From: Rhodobacter viridis
GTDB lineage: Bacteria; Pseudomonadota; Alphaproteobacteria; Rhodobacterales; Rhodobacteraceae
Length of the DNA stretch: 64,000 bases
Direction of reading: 5' to 3'
Assembly: GCF_003217355.1 (NCBI RefSeq)
Contig: NZ_QJTK01000009.1
Coordinates: 62,001 to 126,000 of the forward strand
A model generated the notes under the pieces. It saw nothing but the letters and a program-made list of their open reading frames with translations. It did no database searches and was not told the origin of the DNA. A program made the translations under genes and the position numbers. Of this stretch, positions 28,325 through 38,015 are shown piece after piece (the first letter of the stretch is position 1; the number at the start of each line of letters is the position of its first letter).

Positions 28325-28831
28325 TCAGTTCCCTGTTTTCGCCGGGGTGCCCGTCTTCACCGACCCGCCGGTCAGCGTCGGCCCGCCCGGGTCGGTCACG
28401 AGGATGATGTTGGCAAAGCCACCGGCGTTCAGCGCGCCCATGACTTCGACGACACGCGAATAGGGGATGCCGCCATCGGCGCGCAGGAAGACCTTGTCAC
28501 TGTCGCGCTCGGCCGAAATCGCCTTCAGCCGGTCGATCAGCTCCGGCTCGGGAACGGTCTCGTTCATCAGCGAGATCGTACCGTCGAGCTGCAGCGACAC
28601 CGCGAGCGGCTCTTCCTGCTCGGTCGGCACCGCCTTGGCTGCGGTCTTCGGCAGTTCGAGCGGCACGCCCACGGTCATCATCGGCGCGGCCACCATGAAG
28701 ATGATGAGCAGCACCAGCATCACGTCAACCATCGGCGTGACGTTGATTTCGGCCATCACGGCATGTTTGCCCTTGCCGCCCCGGCGCCGACGACCACCGC
28801 CGCCCGCCTTCTTCATCACCCCCGCGCCCAT
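28325..28831 (-). CDS. tolR: TolR, proton-channel subunit of the Tol motor
   Basis: A 168-residue ExbD/TolR-family protein. The cytoplasmic Arg/Lys-rich N-terminus (GGGGRRRRGGKGKHAVMAE) is followed by the motif INVTPMVDVMLVLLIIFMV (29-47), whose Asp in the membrane helix is essential for proton flow. The periplasmic domain follows and ends in a short Thr/Gly tail. It sits between tolQ (3 bases) and tolA (8 bases). Confidence 0.95.
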   Translation of the reverse strand: MGAGVMKKAGGGGRRRRGGKGKHAVMAEINVTPMVDVMLVLLIIFMVAAPMMTVGVPLELPKTAAKAVPTEQEEPLAVSLQLDGTISLMNETVPEPELIDRLKAISAERDSDKVFLRADGGIPYSRVVEVMGALNAGGFANIILVTDPGGPTLTGGSVKTGTPAKTGN

Positions 28832-28834
28832 CGC

Positions 28835-29530
28835 TTACGCGTCCAGCTGGCGCGAGAGGATGGTCGAGAATTCGTCGGCAAAAGCCTCGTAGCCCGAGGA
28901 GATCTTGTCGGCGTCGGACGACAGCTTGTTGTAGAGCACGACGGCCGGGATAGCGGCGATCAGACCGATGGCGGTGGCGACGAGCGCCTCCGAGATCCCG
29001 GGGGCGACGACGGCCAGCGAGGTGTTTTGCGAAATCGCGATCTGCTCGAAGGCGACCTTGATCCCCCAGACCGTGCCGAAAAGCCCGATGAAGGGCGCGG
29101 TCGAGCCGACGGTGGCGAGGAAGGACAGACCCGAGTTCAGCGCTTCGCTTTCCTTGGCGATCGCCACATCCATCGAGCGCTCGATCCGGGCCTGCGCCCC
29201 GGCGATCAGCTCGCCGTCATGGCGATGGCTGCGCCGCCATTCCAGCATGCCCGCCGCAAAGATGCGCTGGCTTGCCCCGTCCGGGGCCGGTCCGATCTGG
29301 TCGAAAAGTTCGTCCAGCGGCTCGCCCGACCAGAAGGCGCGGTCGAAGGCATCGGCCTCGACGCGGGCGGCGCGGAACGAGATGAACTTGCGGACGATGA
29401 TCGACCACGACCAGAAACTGGCCCCGATCAGGATGATCATCACGAATTTGACGGTCAGCGAGGCGCGCAGAAAAAGCGCAAGCAAGGAGAAATCCATCTC
29501 CTGCGCCATCGCAAGGGTTTGCTGGTCCAT
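28835..29530 (-). CDS. tolQ: TolQ, channel subunit of the Tol motor
   Basis: A 231-residue ExbB/TolQ-family membrane protein with three helices: about 17-42, 138-162 and 170-195. The sequence GLSFLATVGSTAPFIGLFGTVWG (first ~20 residues near 132-151) is the family signature lining the channel with Thr. It begins the tolQRAB block, 123 bases after ybgC; that gap contains an inverted repeat and relatively AT-rich sequence, so an internal promoter is possible. Confidence 0.95.
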   Translation of the reverse strand: MDQQTLAMAQEMDFSLLALFLRASLTVKFVMIILIGASFWSWSIIVRKFISFRAARVEADAFDRAFWSGEPLDELFDQIGPAPDGASQRIFAAGMLEWRRSHRHDGELIAGAQARIERSMDVAIAKESEALNSGLSFLATVGSTAPFIGLFGTVWGIKVAFEQIAISQNTSLAVVAPGISEALVATAIGLIAAIPAVVLYNKLSSDADKISSGYEAFADEFSTILSRQLDA

Positions 29531-29602
29531 TGGTCACTGCTCTCATACGGGCCACGTTCTCGGGCCTCTTAACAGTGATTCTACCGGATATTGAGGGGTA
29601 AC

Positions 29603-29630
29603 GCCATAACAACTGCGTCATTGTTGTGGC
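29603..29630. promoter_or_regulatory. Inverted repeat between ybgC and tolQ
   Basis: Arms GCCATAACAA (29603-29612) and TTGTTGTGGC (29621-29630) match at nine of ten positions across an eight-base spacer. Being AT-rich in a GC-rich region it may be an operator or a hairpin for the ybgC transcript. No clear promoter hexamers accompany it. Confidence 0.35.
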
Positions 29631-29653
29631 ACAATTGCTGTCCTGCAGCGAAA

Positions 29654-30055
29654 TCAATGCAGTTTCGGCGCGATCCTGGCCCGGATTTCGGCCGGAAGCC
29701 GCCCCGCAGCCCCGGTTTCGGTCAGACAGACCAGCGTTACCGTCGCGGTAAAAAGCTTGTCATCGCCGCGCCAGACCGCCTGTTCGACGACAATTCGCGC
29801 CCCGGTTTCGGTCAGAAGCTCGGTCGTCACCCGCAGCTCGTCATCGAATTTCGCCGGTTTCAGGTAATCCGCCTCGACCCGGCGCACGGCAAAGACGATG
29901 CCATGATTGCGTTTCAGCGCCACCTGATCCACGCCAAGGCTGCGCACCCATTCGGAGCGGCCGCGCTCGATGAACTTCAGGTAATTGGCGTAATAGACGA
30001 TCCCGGCCAGATCGGTGTCTTCGTAATAGACGCGCAGTTTCAATTCGTGGCTCAT
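29654..30055 (-). CDS. ybgC: Tol-Pal associated acyl-CoA thioesterase YbgC
   Basis: A 133-residue hotdog-fold thioesterase of the 4-hydroxybenzoyl-CoA thioesterase family. The active-site signature YYEDTDLAGIVYYANYLKF (10-28), with the catalytic Asp, is intact. It usually accompanies tolQRAB, possibly acting in phospholipid or envelope metabolism. Its ATG overlaps the stop of the preceding unknown gene (30052-30055), so the two are translationally coupled. Confidence 0.95.
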   Translation of the reverse strand: MSHELKLRVYYEDTDLAGIVYYANYLKFIERGRSEWVRSLGVDQVALKRNHGIVFAVRRVEADYLKPAKFDDELRVTTELLTETGARIVVEQAVWRGDDKLFTATVTLVCLTETGAAGRLPAEIRARIAPKLH

Positions 30056-30702
30056 GCCGCCCCTCCAAACCCGATCCGTGCCGAAAGCCGCAGCGCGTGA
30101 CTTGCGTCCGTTGCCACCGCGGGCATCACCGGATCGTAGGCCGCCCGGATCACCGCCGCAATCTCGGGGCGGATCACCGCCACTCCCTTCGCCTCGGCCA
30201 GAGGCGGCTGGGCGGAAAAGGCGCGCTCGCCCCAGGTCAGGATCATCTGCACCGCCTGATTGAGCGCGATCGTCTCGGCGGGCACTTCATCGAGCGCCGC
30301 ATCCATGCGGATGAAGCTGAAACAGGCGCGAATGGCGCCCGCATCGTCAAAGCGGAAAGTGCGGAACTGGTTCGCGCCCGCATCATCGAGCCGCGCGACG
30401 ATGTCGGACAAGCCGTCGATCATCTGATCGAGGTTCGGCACCTCGAGCAGTTCCTGCCAGTCGCGGAAGAAGAAGATCATCAGATTGGCGCCGATCTCGG
30501 CATCGGTTTCGGCCATCTTCGCATTGGCGAGCACCACCACCGCCTCGGTCGCGCCCTTGACGATGGCGAGCGTCGCCGCATCGACACCAAAGACCACCGG
30601 CACGATCGGCCGCCCCCAGCGCGCAAAGCGGTAAGACCCGTCCGCCCGGGTGAAAAGCGCTGTGATCTCCTCGACTTTCGGCATCGTCGTCACATCGGTC
30701 AT
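30052..30702 (-). CDS. Conserved-looking protein of unknown function at the head of the tol operon
   Basis: A 216-residue soluble protein, MTDVTTMPKVEEITALFTRA onward. I recognise no domain. It has no signal peptide or membrane helix, is moderately acidic, and has an aromatic-rich central segment (LMIFFFRDWQELLEVPNLDQ, about 75-94). Its ATGA overlap with ybgC ties its translation to the Tol-Pal operon. The 58 bases upstream, after glpK, contain no visible terminator. A role in envelope biology is a guess from position only. Confidence 0.75.
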   Translation of the reverse strand: MTDVTTMPKVEEITALFTRADGSYRFARWGRPIVPVVFGVDAATLAIVKGATEAVVVLANAKMAETDAEIGANLMIFFFRDWQELLEVPNLDQMIDGLSDIVARLDDAGANQFRTFRFDDAGAIRACFSFIRMDAALDEVPAETIALNQAVQMILTWGERAFSAQPPLAEAKGVAVIRPEIAAVIRAAYDPVMPAVATDASHALRLSARIGFGGAA

Positions 30703-30760
30703 CAGCGCCCCCTCTTGCTGCCGTGCAGCAATCTAGGCGATCGGGCCGGGCTTGCAAAGC

Positions 30761-32233
30761 TCAGACCGCAAGCGCCGCCGCCACCGCGCGCTGCCAGCGC
30801 GCGCGTTTCGCCGCGCGGGTGGTCGCGTCCATCGCCGGGGTGAAGCGCCGATCCAGCGCCCAGCGCCGCGCGAAGATGTCGGGCGGCGGGCAGATCCCGG
30901 CCTGCAACCCGGCCAGATAGGCCGCGCCCAGCGCCGTCGTCTCGGCCACGACCGGACGATCGACCGGGGCGCCCAGAATGTCGGCCAGAAACTGCATCGT
31001 CCAGTCACTCGCCACCATGCCGCCGTCGACGCGCAGCACGCTGTCGCCCGCCGCCCCCCAATCGGCCCGCATCGCGTCGAGCAGATCGTTCGTCTGCAGC
31101 CCCACGCTTTCGAGCGCCGCCCGGGCGAATTCCGCAGGCCCCGAGTTGCGGGTCAGCCCGAAGATCGCGCCGCGGCAGTCCGGGCTCCAATAGGGCGCGC
31201 CGAGCCCGGTGAAGGCCGGCACCAGCACCAACCCCTGCGCGGGATCGGCGGCCTCGGCCAAGGCCTGCGTATCGGCGGCCCGCGCAATCAGGCCCAGCCC
31301 GTCGCGCAGCCATTGCACCACCGCCCCCGCAATGAAGATCGAGCCTTCGAGCGCATAGGTCGTCTCGCCGTTCAGCCGATAGGCGATGGTGGTGAGCAGC
31401 CGATTGCGCGAGACCACCCGTTCGGTCCCGGTGTTCAGAAGCGCGAAACAGCCGGTGCCATAGGTCGATTTCATCATCCCGGGCGCGAAACAGGCTTGGC
31501 CCACCGTCGCCGCCTGCTGATCGCCCGCGACCCCGGTGATCGGGATCGCGGCGCCGAACAGCGCGGGATCGGTCACACCGAAATCGGCCGCGCAATCCTT
31601 CACCCCGGGCAGCATCGTCCTCGGCACGCCGAGCGCGGCGCAGATCTCGGCATCCCAGTCATTGCGCCCGATATCGTAAAGCAGCGTCCGCGCCGCATTC
31701 GTCGCGTCGGTCGCGTGGACCTTGCCGCCCGTCAGCCGCCAGATCAGGAAGCTGTCGATGGTGCCGAAGGCGAGTTCGCCCCGTTCGGCCCGTTCCCGCG
31801 CGCCGGGAAGGGTGTCAAGCAACCACTTGACCTTGGTGCCCGAGAAATAGGGATCAAGCAGCAGCCCCGTGCGCTCGGTGATCCGCGCCTCCCAGCCCTC
31901 GGCCTTCAGGTGCGCGCAGATGTCGGCGGTGCGTCGATCCTGCCAGACGATCGCATTATGGATCGGCACGCCGGTGGCGCGGTCCCAGATCACCACCGTC
32001 TCGCGCTGGTTGGTGAGGCCCAGCGCCGCGACCGGCCCGGCCTGCGCCAGCGCCTCGCGGATCGTCGAGAGAACCGTGGCCCAGATCGCCTCGGGGTCAT
32101 GTTCGACCCAGCCGGGCGCGGGGAAGATCTGCGGAAACTCGCGCTGCGCCGTCGCAAGCGGGCGCAGATCGGCATCAAAGACAATCGCCCGGGTCGAGGT
32201 CGTGCCCTGATCCAGCGCCAGAATCCGCGTCAT
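30761..32233 (-). CDS. glpK: Glycerol kinase
   Basis: Phosphorylates glycerol to sn-glycerol 3-phosphate. The 490-residue protein has the ATPase-fold phosphate-1 loop [12 protein letters not shown] at residues 5-16, the FGGY-family segment [19 protein letters not shown], and KSTYGTGCF. The ATG at 32233 overlaps the stop of glpD (ATGA), so glpD-glpK are coupled. No glpF facilitator or glpR regulator is in the window. Confidence 0.95.
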   Translation of the reverse strand: MTRILALDQGTTSTRAIVFDADLRPLATAQREFPQIFPAPGWVEHDPEAIWATVLSTIREALAQAGPVAALGLTNQRETVVIWDRATGVPIHNAIVWQDRRTADICAHLKAEGWEARITERTGLLLDPYFSGTKVKWLLDTLPGARERAERGELAFGTIDSFLIWRLTGGKVHATDATNAARTLLYDIGRNDWDAEICAALGVPRTMLPGVKDCAADFGVTDPALFGAAIPITGVAGDQQAATVGQACFAPGMMKSTYGTGCFALLNTGTERVVSRNRLLTTIAYRLNGETTYALEGSIFIAGAVVQWLRDGLGLIARAADTQALAEAADPAQGLVLVPAFTGLGAPYWSPDCRGAIFGLTRNSGPAEFARAALESVGLQTNDLLDAMRADWGAAGDSVLRVDGGMVASDWTMQFLADILGAPVDRPVVAETTALGAAYLAGLQAGICPPPDIFARRWALDRRFTPAMDATTRAAKRARWQRAVAAALAV

Positions 32234-33795
32234 CTGCCCGCCCTTTCCGCCATGAACACCTCCAGCGCCGCGATCTGATCGGCGCTCAGCCGCAGCCCCA
32301 GTTTCGTGCGCCGCCAGACCACATCCGCCGCGCGCCGCGCCCATTCGCGGTCCATCAGCCAGATCACCTCGGCCTCGCTCAGCCCGGCGCCGAAATCCCT
32401 GCCAAGATCGGCCTTGGACTTCGCCTCGCCCAGAACTGCAAAAGCCTCGGTGCCATAGGCGCGCGCCATCCGCCCCGCGCCCGCTTGACCGAGAAAAGGA
32501 TAGCGCACCCGCAACCGCTCGATCAGCGCCTTCACCCCGGTTTCAAAGAAATCTCCCCCGGGCAGCGGCACCCGGGCGGTCCAGTCAGGGCCTAGACCAG
32601 GGTAATGGGGGGCCAGCTTCGCCAAGGCCGCCTCGGCGAGACGGCGATAGGTGGTGATCTTGCCGCCAAAGACATTGAGCAGCACCGGCCCGTCGGCCTT
32701 CAGATCGAGCACATAATCGCGGGAAGCCGCCGTGGCCGAACTCGCCCCGTCATCATAAAGCGGCCGCACCCCGGAATAGGACCAGACGACATCCTTGGCC
32801 GTCACCGGTTTCGCCAGATACTGCGAGACGAAGGCCAGAAGGTAATCGCGCTCGGCCTCGGAACAGGTCGCGGTTTCGGGGGTGGCGTCATGCGCGGCCT
32901 CGGTGGTGCCGATCAGCGAAAAATCCTGCTCATAGGGGATGATGAAGATGATCCGCCCGTCCGAGCCTTGCAGGAACAAGGCCCGGTCGTCGTCAAAGAG
33001 CTTGCGCGTCACGATATGACTGCCGCGCACCAGACGCACCTGCGCGGTCGATTTCGGCCCCTCGATCAGACCGAGCACCTCGCCCACCCAAGGCCCGGCG
33101 GCATTCACCAGCCCCCGCGCGTGGTGCGTGACCTTTCCATCTGGCCCCTCGGTCTCGATCCGCCAAAGGTCCCCGTCCCGCGCGGCACAGGTGACCCGGG
33201 TGCCCACAAGCACATTGGCCCCCCGCGCCGCGGCATCACGGGCATTCAGCACGACAAGCCGCGAATCCTCGACCCAGCAATCGGAATATTCCCACGCCAG
33301 ATCAAAGCCCGGCTTCAAGGCCCGGCCGATCTTGTCCGTCGTCAGATCCAGCCGCCGCGTGCCCGGCAGGATCTTGCGCCCGCCCATGCTGTCGTAAAGA
33401 AAGAGCCCCAACCGCAACAGCCACGCCGGCCGCCTCCCCTTCATCCACGGGAACACAAGGTTCAACAGCCGACTGGTCGGCGTCGTCGTGTCGAACCTTA
33501 TCCCTGCATGGACCGGCAGCACGAAGCGCAGCGGCCAAGAGATATGCGGCATCGCCACCAGAAGCGTCTCGCGCTCCTCCAAGGCCTCGCGCACCAAACG
33601 GAATTCGAAGAATTCAAGATAGCGCAGCCCGCCGTGAAAGAGCTTGGTCGAGGCCGAGGAGGTCCCCTGCGCCAGATCCCCCTGTTCGGCCAGCGTCACC
33701 GAAAGACCCCGCCCCGCCGCGTCGCGGGCGATGCCGCAGCCGTTCACCCCCCCGCCGATGATGAAGAGATCGACGACCCCGGGTTGATCGCTCAC
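32230..33795 (-). CDS. glpD: Aerobic glycerol-3-phosphate dehydrogenase
   Basis: FAD-dependent oxidation of sn-glycerol 3-phosphate to dihydroxyacetone phosphate, feeding electrons to ubiquinone at the inner membrane. The 521-residue protein begins at a GTG (33795), with AGGAGG seven bases upstream, just before the FAD-binding motif [20 protein letters not shown] (residues 8-27). A far upstream ATG at 33939 adds 48 residues with no family likeness. [18 protein letters not shown] is the GlpD signature. It is divergent from ileS with 271 bases between, where hairpins of the ileS leader lie. Confidence 0.95.
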   Translation of the reverse strand: MSDQPGVVDLFIIGGGVNGCGIARDAAGRGLSVTLAEQGDLAQGTSSASTKLFHGGLRYLEFFEFRLVREALEERETLLVAMPHISWPLRFVLPVHAGIRFDTTTPTSRLLNLVFPWMKGRRPAWLLRLGLFLYDSMGGRKILPGTRRLDLTTDKIGRALKPGFDLAWEYSDCWVEDSRLVVLNARDAAARGANVLVGTRVTCAARDGDLWRIETEGPDGKVTHHARGLVNAAGPWVGEVLGLIEGPKSTAQVRLVRGSHIVTRKLFDDDRALFLQGSDGRIIFIIPYEQDFSLIGTTEAAHDATPETATCSEAERDYLLAFVSQYLAKPVTAKDVVWSYSGVRPLYDDGASSATAASRDYVLDLKADGPVLLNVFGGKITTYRRLAEAALAKLAPHYPGLGPDWTARVPLPGGDFFETGVKALIERLRVRYPFLGQAGAGRMARAYGTEAFAVLGEAKSKADLGRDFGAGLSEAEVIWLMDREWARRAADVVWRRTKLGLRLSADQIAALEVFMAERAGR

Positions 33796-33959
33796 GACTG
33801 CCTCCTGCGCTTTTGACCCGATGATGGGCTTTTCGCGCGGTTTGGCAAGCGATGACGCAGCTTCCCGGGGGCCTTCGCGCTTGCCCGCCCCCATCCCCGC
33901 GCCTATAACGCCGCCATGACCGGGCTTTGCTTCATACATCGAATTACCGGCCCGGCGCT

Positions 33960-33971
33960 CTGACGCGTCAG
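33960..33971. promoter_or_regulatory. Perfect 12-base palindrome in the glpD-ileS divergent region
   Basis: CTGACGCGTCAG is a perfect palindrome, placed 96 bases before ileS and 165 before glpD. A dimeric regulator site is possible. No family is recognised, and chance cannot be excluded. Confidence 0.3.
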
Positions 33972-33998
33972 GGTTGCCGGGAGACGTTGCAAAGCCCC

Positions 33999-34042
33999 GG
34001 GCACGGAGGTGCCCAGTTCAGATGCCGGGCGCGCAGGCGCCC
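33999..34042 (+). promoter_or_regulatory. Two tandem hairpins in the ileS leader
   Basis: GGGCAC/GTGCCC (33999-34014) and GGGCGC/GCGCCC (34027-34042), each with a four-base loop, lie directly upstream of the ileS start. No T-box features or leader peptide rich in isoleucine codons were seen. They may only shape mRNA stability. Confidence 0.3.
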
Positions 34043-34066
34043 CCCTCAGCCAGACATGGATGCATG

Positions 34067-36964
34067 ATGAGCGCCGACACGCCCGAAACTACCGTCGATT
34101 ACCGCGACACCGTCTTTCTGCCCGAAACCGACTTTCCGATGCGCGCGAACCTTCCGGGGCGCGAACCCGACTGGCTGGCCCGCTGGGCGCGGATCGGCGT
34201 CTATGACCGGCTGCGCGAGAAAACCGGCCGGGCGCCCTTCGTGCTGCATGACGGCCCTCCCTATGCGAACGGGCATTTGCACATCGGCCATGCGCTGAAC
34301 AAGATCCTGAAAGACTTCATCGTCCGCAGCCAGCAGATGATGGGCCGCGATGCCCGCTATGTGCCGGGCTGGGATTGCCACGGCCTGCCGATCGAATGGA
34401 AGATCGAGGAACAATACCGCGCCAAGGGCCTGAACAAGGACGACGTGGATACCGTCGCCTTCCGTCAGGAGTGCCGCCGCTTCGCCGAGGGCTGGATCGA
34501 CATCCAGCGCGAGGAATTCAAGCGTCTGGGCGTCACCGGCAAATGGGAACGCCCCTACCTGACGATGGATTTCCACGCCGAAGCCGTGATCGCCGAAGAG
34601 TTCATGAAACTCCTGATGAACGGCTCGCTTTATCAGGGCTCGAAGCCGGTGATGTGGTCGCCTGTTGAAAAGACGGCCCTCGCCGAGGCCGAGGTCGAAT
34701 ATCACGACCACACCAGCCATACGATCTGGGTGCGGTTCAAACCGGGGACCGGGCTTGATGGCGCCTCTGTGGTGATCTGGACCACGACGCCCTGGACGAT
34801 CCCGCAAAACCGCGCCGTGGCCTATGGCCCGGGCATCGCCTACGGGCTTTACCGCGTCGACGCCGCGGCCGAGAACGCCACAGCAGTTGTGGGCGAAAAG
34901 CTGGTGCTTGCCGATGTGCTGGCACAGGGCGTGATGACTTCGGCCAAGGTCGAGGGCTTCACCCGTCTGCGCGACGTGGCAACCTCGGAATTCGAGGGCG
35001 TGATCCTGCGCCACCCCTATGCGGGCATCGAAAACGGCAACGGCGAATGGGATTACCCCGTGCCGATGCTGCCGGGCGATCACGTCACCGACGACGCCGG
35101 GACCGGCTTTGTCCATACGGCCCCCAGCCACGGCGATGACGACTATCAACTGGGCCTGAAATTCGGCCTGCCGATGACCTACAACGTCGAGCCGGACGGC
35201 AGCTATCGTGCCACCCTGCCCGTCTTCGGCGGCCAGCCGATCATCCTGCCCGACGGCAAGGAAGGCCCGGCGAATGTCAGCAACATCAAGGCGCTGCATG
35301 CGCAAGGGGCGCTGCTGGCCAAGGGCAAGCTCAAGCACTCCTACCCGCATTCGTGGCGCTCGAAGGCGCCCTTGATCTTCCGCAACACGCCGCAATGGTT
35401 TGCCGCCATCGACGTGACGCTGAAGGACGGCATGGGCACCTATGGCGACACGATCCGCGCCCGCGCGCTGAAATCCATCGATACGCTGGTGCAATGGACC
35501 CCGCCGACGGGCCGCAACCGGCTTTATTCGATGATCGAGGCGCGGCCCGACTGGGTGCTGTCGCGTCAACGCGCCTGGGGCGTGCCGCTCACTTGCTTCA
35601 CCAAGAAAGGCGCGCAACCGACCGACCCGGATTTCCTGCTGCGCAACCCCGAGGTGAACGCCCGCATCTCGGCGGCCTTCGAGGCCGAGGGCGCCGATGT
35701 CTGGTATACCGAGGGCTTCAAGGAGAAGGTGCTGGCAGGCATCGTCAACCCCGAAGACTACACGCAGGTCTTCGACGTGCTCGACGTGTGGTTCGATAGC
35801 GGCTCGACCCATGCCTTCGTGCTGCGCGACCGCGAGGATGGCACGGCGGACGGCATCGCCGATCTTTACCTCGAGGGCACCGACCAGCACCGCGGCTGGT
35901 TCCATTCCTCGATGCTGCAGGCCTGCGCCACCAAGGGCCGCGCCCCCTATCGCGGCGTGCTGACCCACGGCTTCACGCTCGACGAAAAGGGCATGAAGAT
36001 GTCGAAATCGCTCGGCAATACCGTGGCCCCGGCGGATGTGATCAAGGATTACGGCGCCGACATCCTGCGGCTCTGGGTGGCGCAATCGGATTACACCGTC
36101 GATCTGCGCATCGGGAAGGAAATCCTGAAAGGCACCGCCGACAGCTACCGCCGCCTGCGCAACACCCTGCGCTTCATGCTCGGCGCGCTTTCCGGCTTTG
36201 ACGCCTCCGAGCGGGTCGAACCGGCCGAGATGCCGGAGCTTGAACGGTGGGTGCTGCACCGTCTGGCCGAACTCGACACCACCGTGCGCGAGGGCTATGC
36301 GGCTTACGACTTCCAAGGCGTGTTCCAGACCCTGTTCACCTTCTGCACGGTGGATCTCTCGGCCTTCTGGTTCGACATCCGCAAGGACGCGCTTTACTGC
36401 GACGCCCCCAGCAGCCTGCGCCGCCGCGCCGCGCGCACGGTGATGGATGACCTCTTCCAGCGCCTGACGAAATGGCTCGCGCCGATGCTGCCCTTCACGA
36501 TGGAAGACGTCTGGCTGAGCCGCTTCCCGGGCGAGGCGAATTCGGTCCATCTGGAGGACTTCACCGCCACCCCGTCCGAGTGGCTGAACCCGGATCTGGC
36601 CGCGAAATGGGACGGCATCCGCAAGGCCCGTCGCGTCGTGACCGCCGCGCTCGAGGTGCAACGCACCGCCAAGGTGATCGGCGCCAGCCTCGAAGCCGCG
36701 CCGGTGGTGCATGTCGAAGACACCGCGCTCGAAGCCGCGCTGAAATCGGTCGACTTCGCCGATATCTGCATCACCTCGGACCTGAGCCTGAGCACCGACC
36801 CGGCCCCCGCCGAGGCGTTCCGCCTGCCCGAAGTGCCGGGCATCGCCGTTCTTTTCGAGGCGGCCGAAGGCGAGAAATGCGAGCGCTGCTGGAAGATCCT
36901 GCCCGATGTCGGCAGCCACAAGCACGCCTGCACCTGCGCGCGCTGCAATTCCGTGCTGGGCTGA
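34067..36964 (+). CDS. ileS: Isoleucyl-tRNA synthetase
   Basis: Charges tRNA(Ile). The 965-residue class I synthetase has PPYANGHLHIGH at 64-75, KMSKS at 644-648, an editing domain between (VVIWTTTPWTIPQNR), and a C-terminal zinc finger CERCWK with CTCARC, typical of bacterial-type IleRS. Tandem ATGs at 34064 and 34067 can both start; the upstream extension has no homology. No obvious ribosome site precedes it. An intrinsic terminator follows 26 bases after the stop. Confidence 0.96.
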   Translation: MSADTPETTVDYRDTVFLPETDFPMRANLPGREPDWLARWARIGVYDRLREKTGRAPFVLHDGPPYANGHLHIGHALNKILKDFIVRSQQMMGRDARYVPGWDCHGLPIEWKIEEQYRAKGLNKDDVDTVAFRQECRRFAEGWIDIQREEFKRLGVTGKWERPYLTMDFHAEAVIAEEFMKLLMNGSLYQGSKPVMWSPVEKTALAEAEVEYHDHTSHTIWVRFKPGTGLDGASVVIWTTTPWTIPQNRAVAYGPGIAYGLYRVDAAAENATAVVGEKLVLADVLAQGVMTSAKVEGFTRLRDVATSEFEGVILRHPYAGIENGNGEWDYPVPMLPGDHVTDDAGTGFVHTAPSHGDDDYQLGLKFGLPMTYNVEPDGSYRATLPVFGGQPIILPDGKEGPANVSNIKALHAQGALLAKGKLKHSYPHSWRSKAPLIFRNTPQWFAAIDVTLKDGMGTYGDTIRARALKSIDTLVQWTPPTGRNRLYSMIEARPDWVLSRQRAWGVPLTCFTKKGAQPTDPDFLLRNPEVNARISAAFEAEGADVWYTEGFKEKVLAGIVNPEDYTQVFDVLDVWFDSGSTHAFVLRDREDGTADGIADLYLEGTDQHRGWFHSSMLQACATKGRAPYRGVLTHGFTLDEKGMKMSKSLGNTVAPADVIKDYGADILRLWVAQSDYTVDLRIGKEILKGTADSYRRLRNTLRFMLGALSGFDASERVEPAEMPELERWVLHRLAELDTTVREGYAAYDFQGVFQTLFTFCTVDLSAFWFDIRKDALYCDAPSSLRRRAARTVMDDLFQRLTKWLAPMLPFTMEDVWLSRFPGEANSVHLEDFTATPSEWLNPDLAAKWDGIRKARRVVTAALEVQRTAKVIGASLEAAPVVHVEDTALEAALKSVDFADICITSDLSLSTDPAPAEAFRLPEVPGIAVLFEAAEGEKCERCWKILPDVGSHKHACTCARCNSVLG

Positions 36965-36990
36965 GCCTCGACACCACCGATCCACAAATA

Positions 36991-37012
36991 GGGCGCCTTC
37001 GGGCGCCCTTTT
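36991..37012 (+). terminator. Intrinsic terminator after ileS
   Basis: Perfect stem GGGCGCC (36991-36997) with GGCGCCC (37002-37008), a stable TTCG tetraloop, and TTTT directly after. Confidence 0.9.
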
Positions 37013-37024
37013 CATCTCGCGCAA

Positions 37025-37087
37025 GGGCGTATTTGAGCCAAGGAAAAGCAGCCTCCCTTTATCTTGCCAAAAATATCTCGGGGGGAG
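37025..37087. repeat. Dispersed inverted-repeat element, copy A
   Basis: The left arm GGGCGTATTTGAGCCAAGGA (37025-37044) and a right arm at 37058-37085 containing ATCTTGCC and AAATATCTCGGGGG form an imperfect inverted repeat. Related copies are at 42066-42117, 47571-47599 and 49154-49177. It is followed by GTCCGC/GCGGAC (37087-37100) and GGGGGGC/GCCCCCC (37101-37117) hairpins. It fills most of the gap between ileS and the EamA gene. Confidence 0.65.
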
Positions 37088-37175
37088 TCCGCTTGCGGAC
37101 GGGGGGCAGAGCCCCCCTTGCCCCGCCCTGAGCCCCTCGCTACCGATGGGCGGGGCGTGACCAAAGGGAGCCGCG

Positions 37176-38015
37176 ATGAGCCTTTCCATTCTTCTCGCGG
37201 TGCTGGCCGCCGCCTTCCTGCATGCGCTCTGGAATGCGCTGCTGCGCTTTGGCGGATCAAAAATCCGCGCCATGGTGATGCTGAGTTACATGGAGGCCGC
37301 CGTCGGTCTGGCCATCGCGCTCTCGCGCCCCTGGCCCGAGGTGGCAGCATGGAAATGGGTCGCCGCGGCAAGCTGCGTACATTTCTTCTACAAGTATTTC
37401 CTCGCCCATGCCTATGAGCAGGGCGATCTGAGCCGGGTCTATCCGATCGCGCGCGGCACGGCGCCGATGATGGTGGCGATCGTCTCGGCGCTCTTCGCGC
37501 TCGATACGATCGCGCCGCTCGGCTATGTGGGCATCGGCGTGCTGGGGCTGGGCATCCTCTTCATGGCGCGGGGCGTTTTCACCGATGGCGAGAGCCGCCG
37601 GCTGCTGCCCTTTGCCTTCGGCTCGGCCTGCGCCACCGCGACCTATACGCTGACCGACGGGCTTGGCGCGCGCGTTGCGGGCGATGCGGCGGGCTATGTC
37701 GGCTGGCTGATGGTGGGGGGCGGGCTGCTCTTTGGTCTGGTGATGACCTTCAGTCGGCCGAAGGGCTTCATCACCATCGCGCCCCTGAAGGATTGGGGCA
37801 TGGCGGCGGCGGGGGCGGCGGCCTCTTATGGCGCCTATGCGATCTCGATCTGGGCGATGACCAAGGCGCCGATCGCGCTGGTGGCGGCGACGCGCGAAAC
37901 CGCGATCCTGTTTGCCGTGCTGATCGGATGGCTCGCCTTTGGCGAAAAGATGACGCGCTCGAAGGCCACGGCCGCGGTGCTGATCGTCGCGGGGGTCGCG
38001 CTGACCCGGCTTTAG
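37176..38015 (+). CDS. EamA/DMT-family transporter
   Basis: A 279-residue inner-membrane protein with about ten hydrophobic helices arranged as two EamA halves; the N-terminus MSLSILLAVLAAAFLHALWN, with the LHALWN motif, is typical of this DMT subgroup. AAAGGGAG precedes the ATG. The substrate is unknown. Its stop overlaps the convergent pcs stop by four bases (38012-38015). Confidence 0.85.
   Translation: MSLSILLAVLAAAFLHALWNALLRFGGSKIRAMVMLSYMEAAVGLAIALSRPWPEVAAWKWVAAASCVHFFYKYFLAHAYEQGDLSRVYPIARGTAPMMVAIVSALFALDTIAPLGYVGIGVLGLGILFMARGVFTDGESRRLLPFAFGSACATATYTLTDGLGARVAGDAAGYVGWLMVGGGLLFGLVMTFSRPKGFITIAPLKDWGMAAAGAAASYGAYAISIWAMTKAPIALVAATRETAILFAVLIGWLAFGEKMTRSKATAAVLIVAGVALTRL

Noticed and set aside
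37101-37117. G-run as a possible G-quadruplex
   Set aside because: Only one G run per strand is present, matched by a C run; a simple hairpin explains it.
34046-37273. A >1000-codon open frame on the minus strand opposite ileS
   Set aside because: Antisense to a complete IleRS with HIGH and KMSKS motifs; the translation has no recognisable domain.
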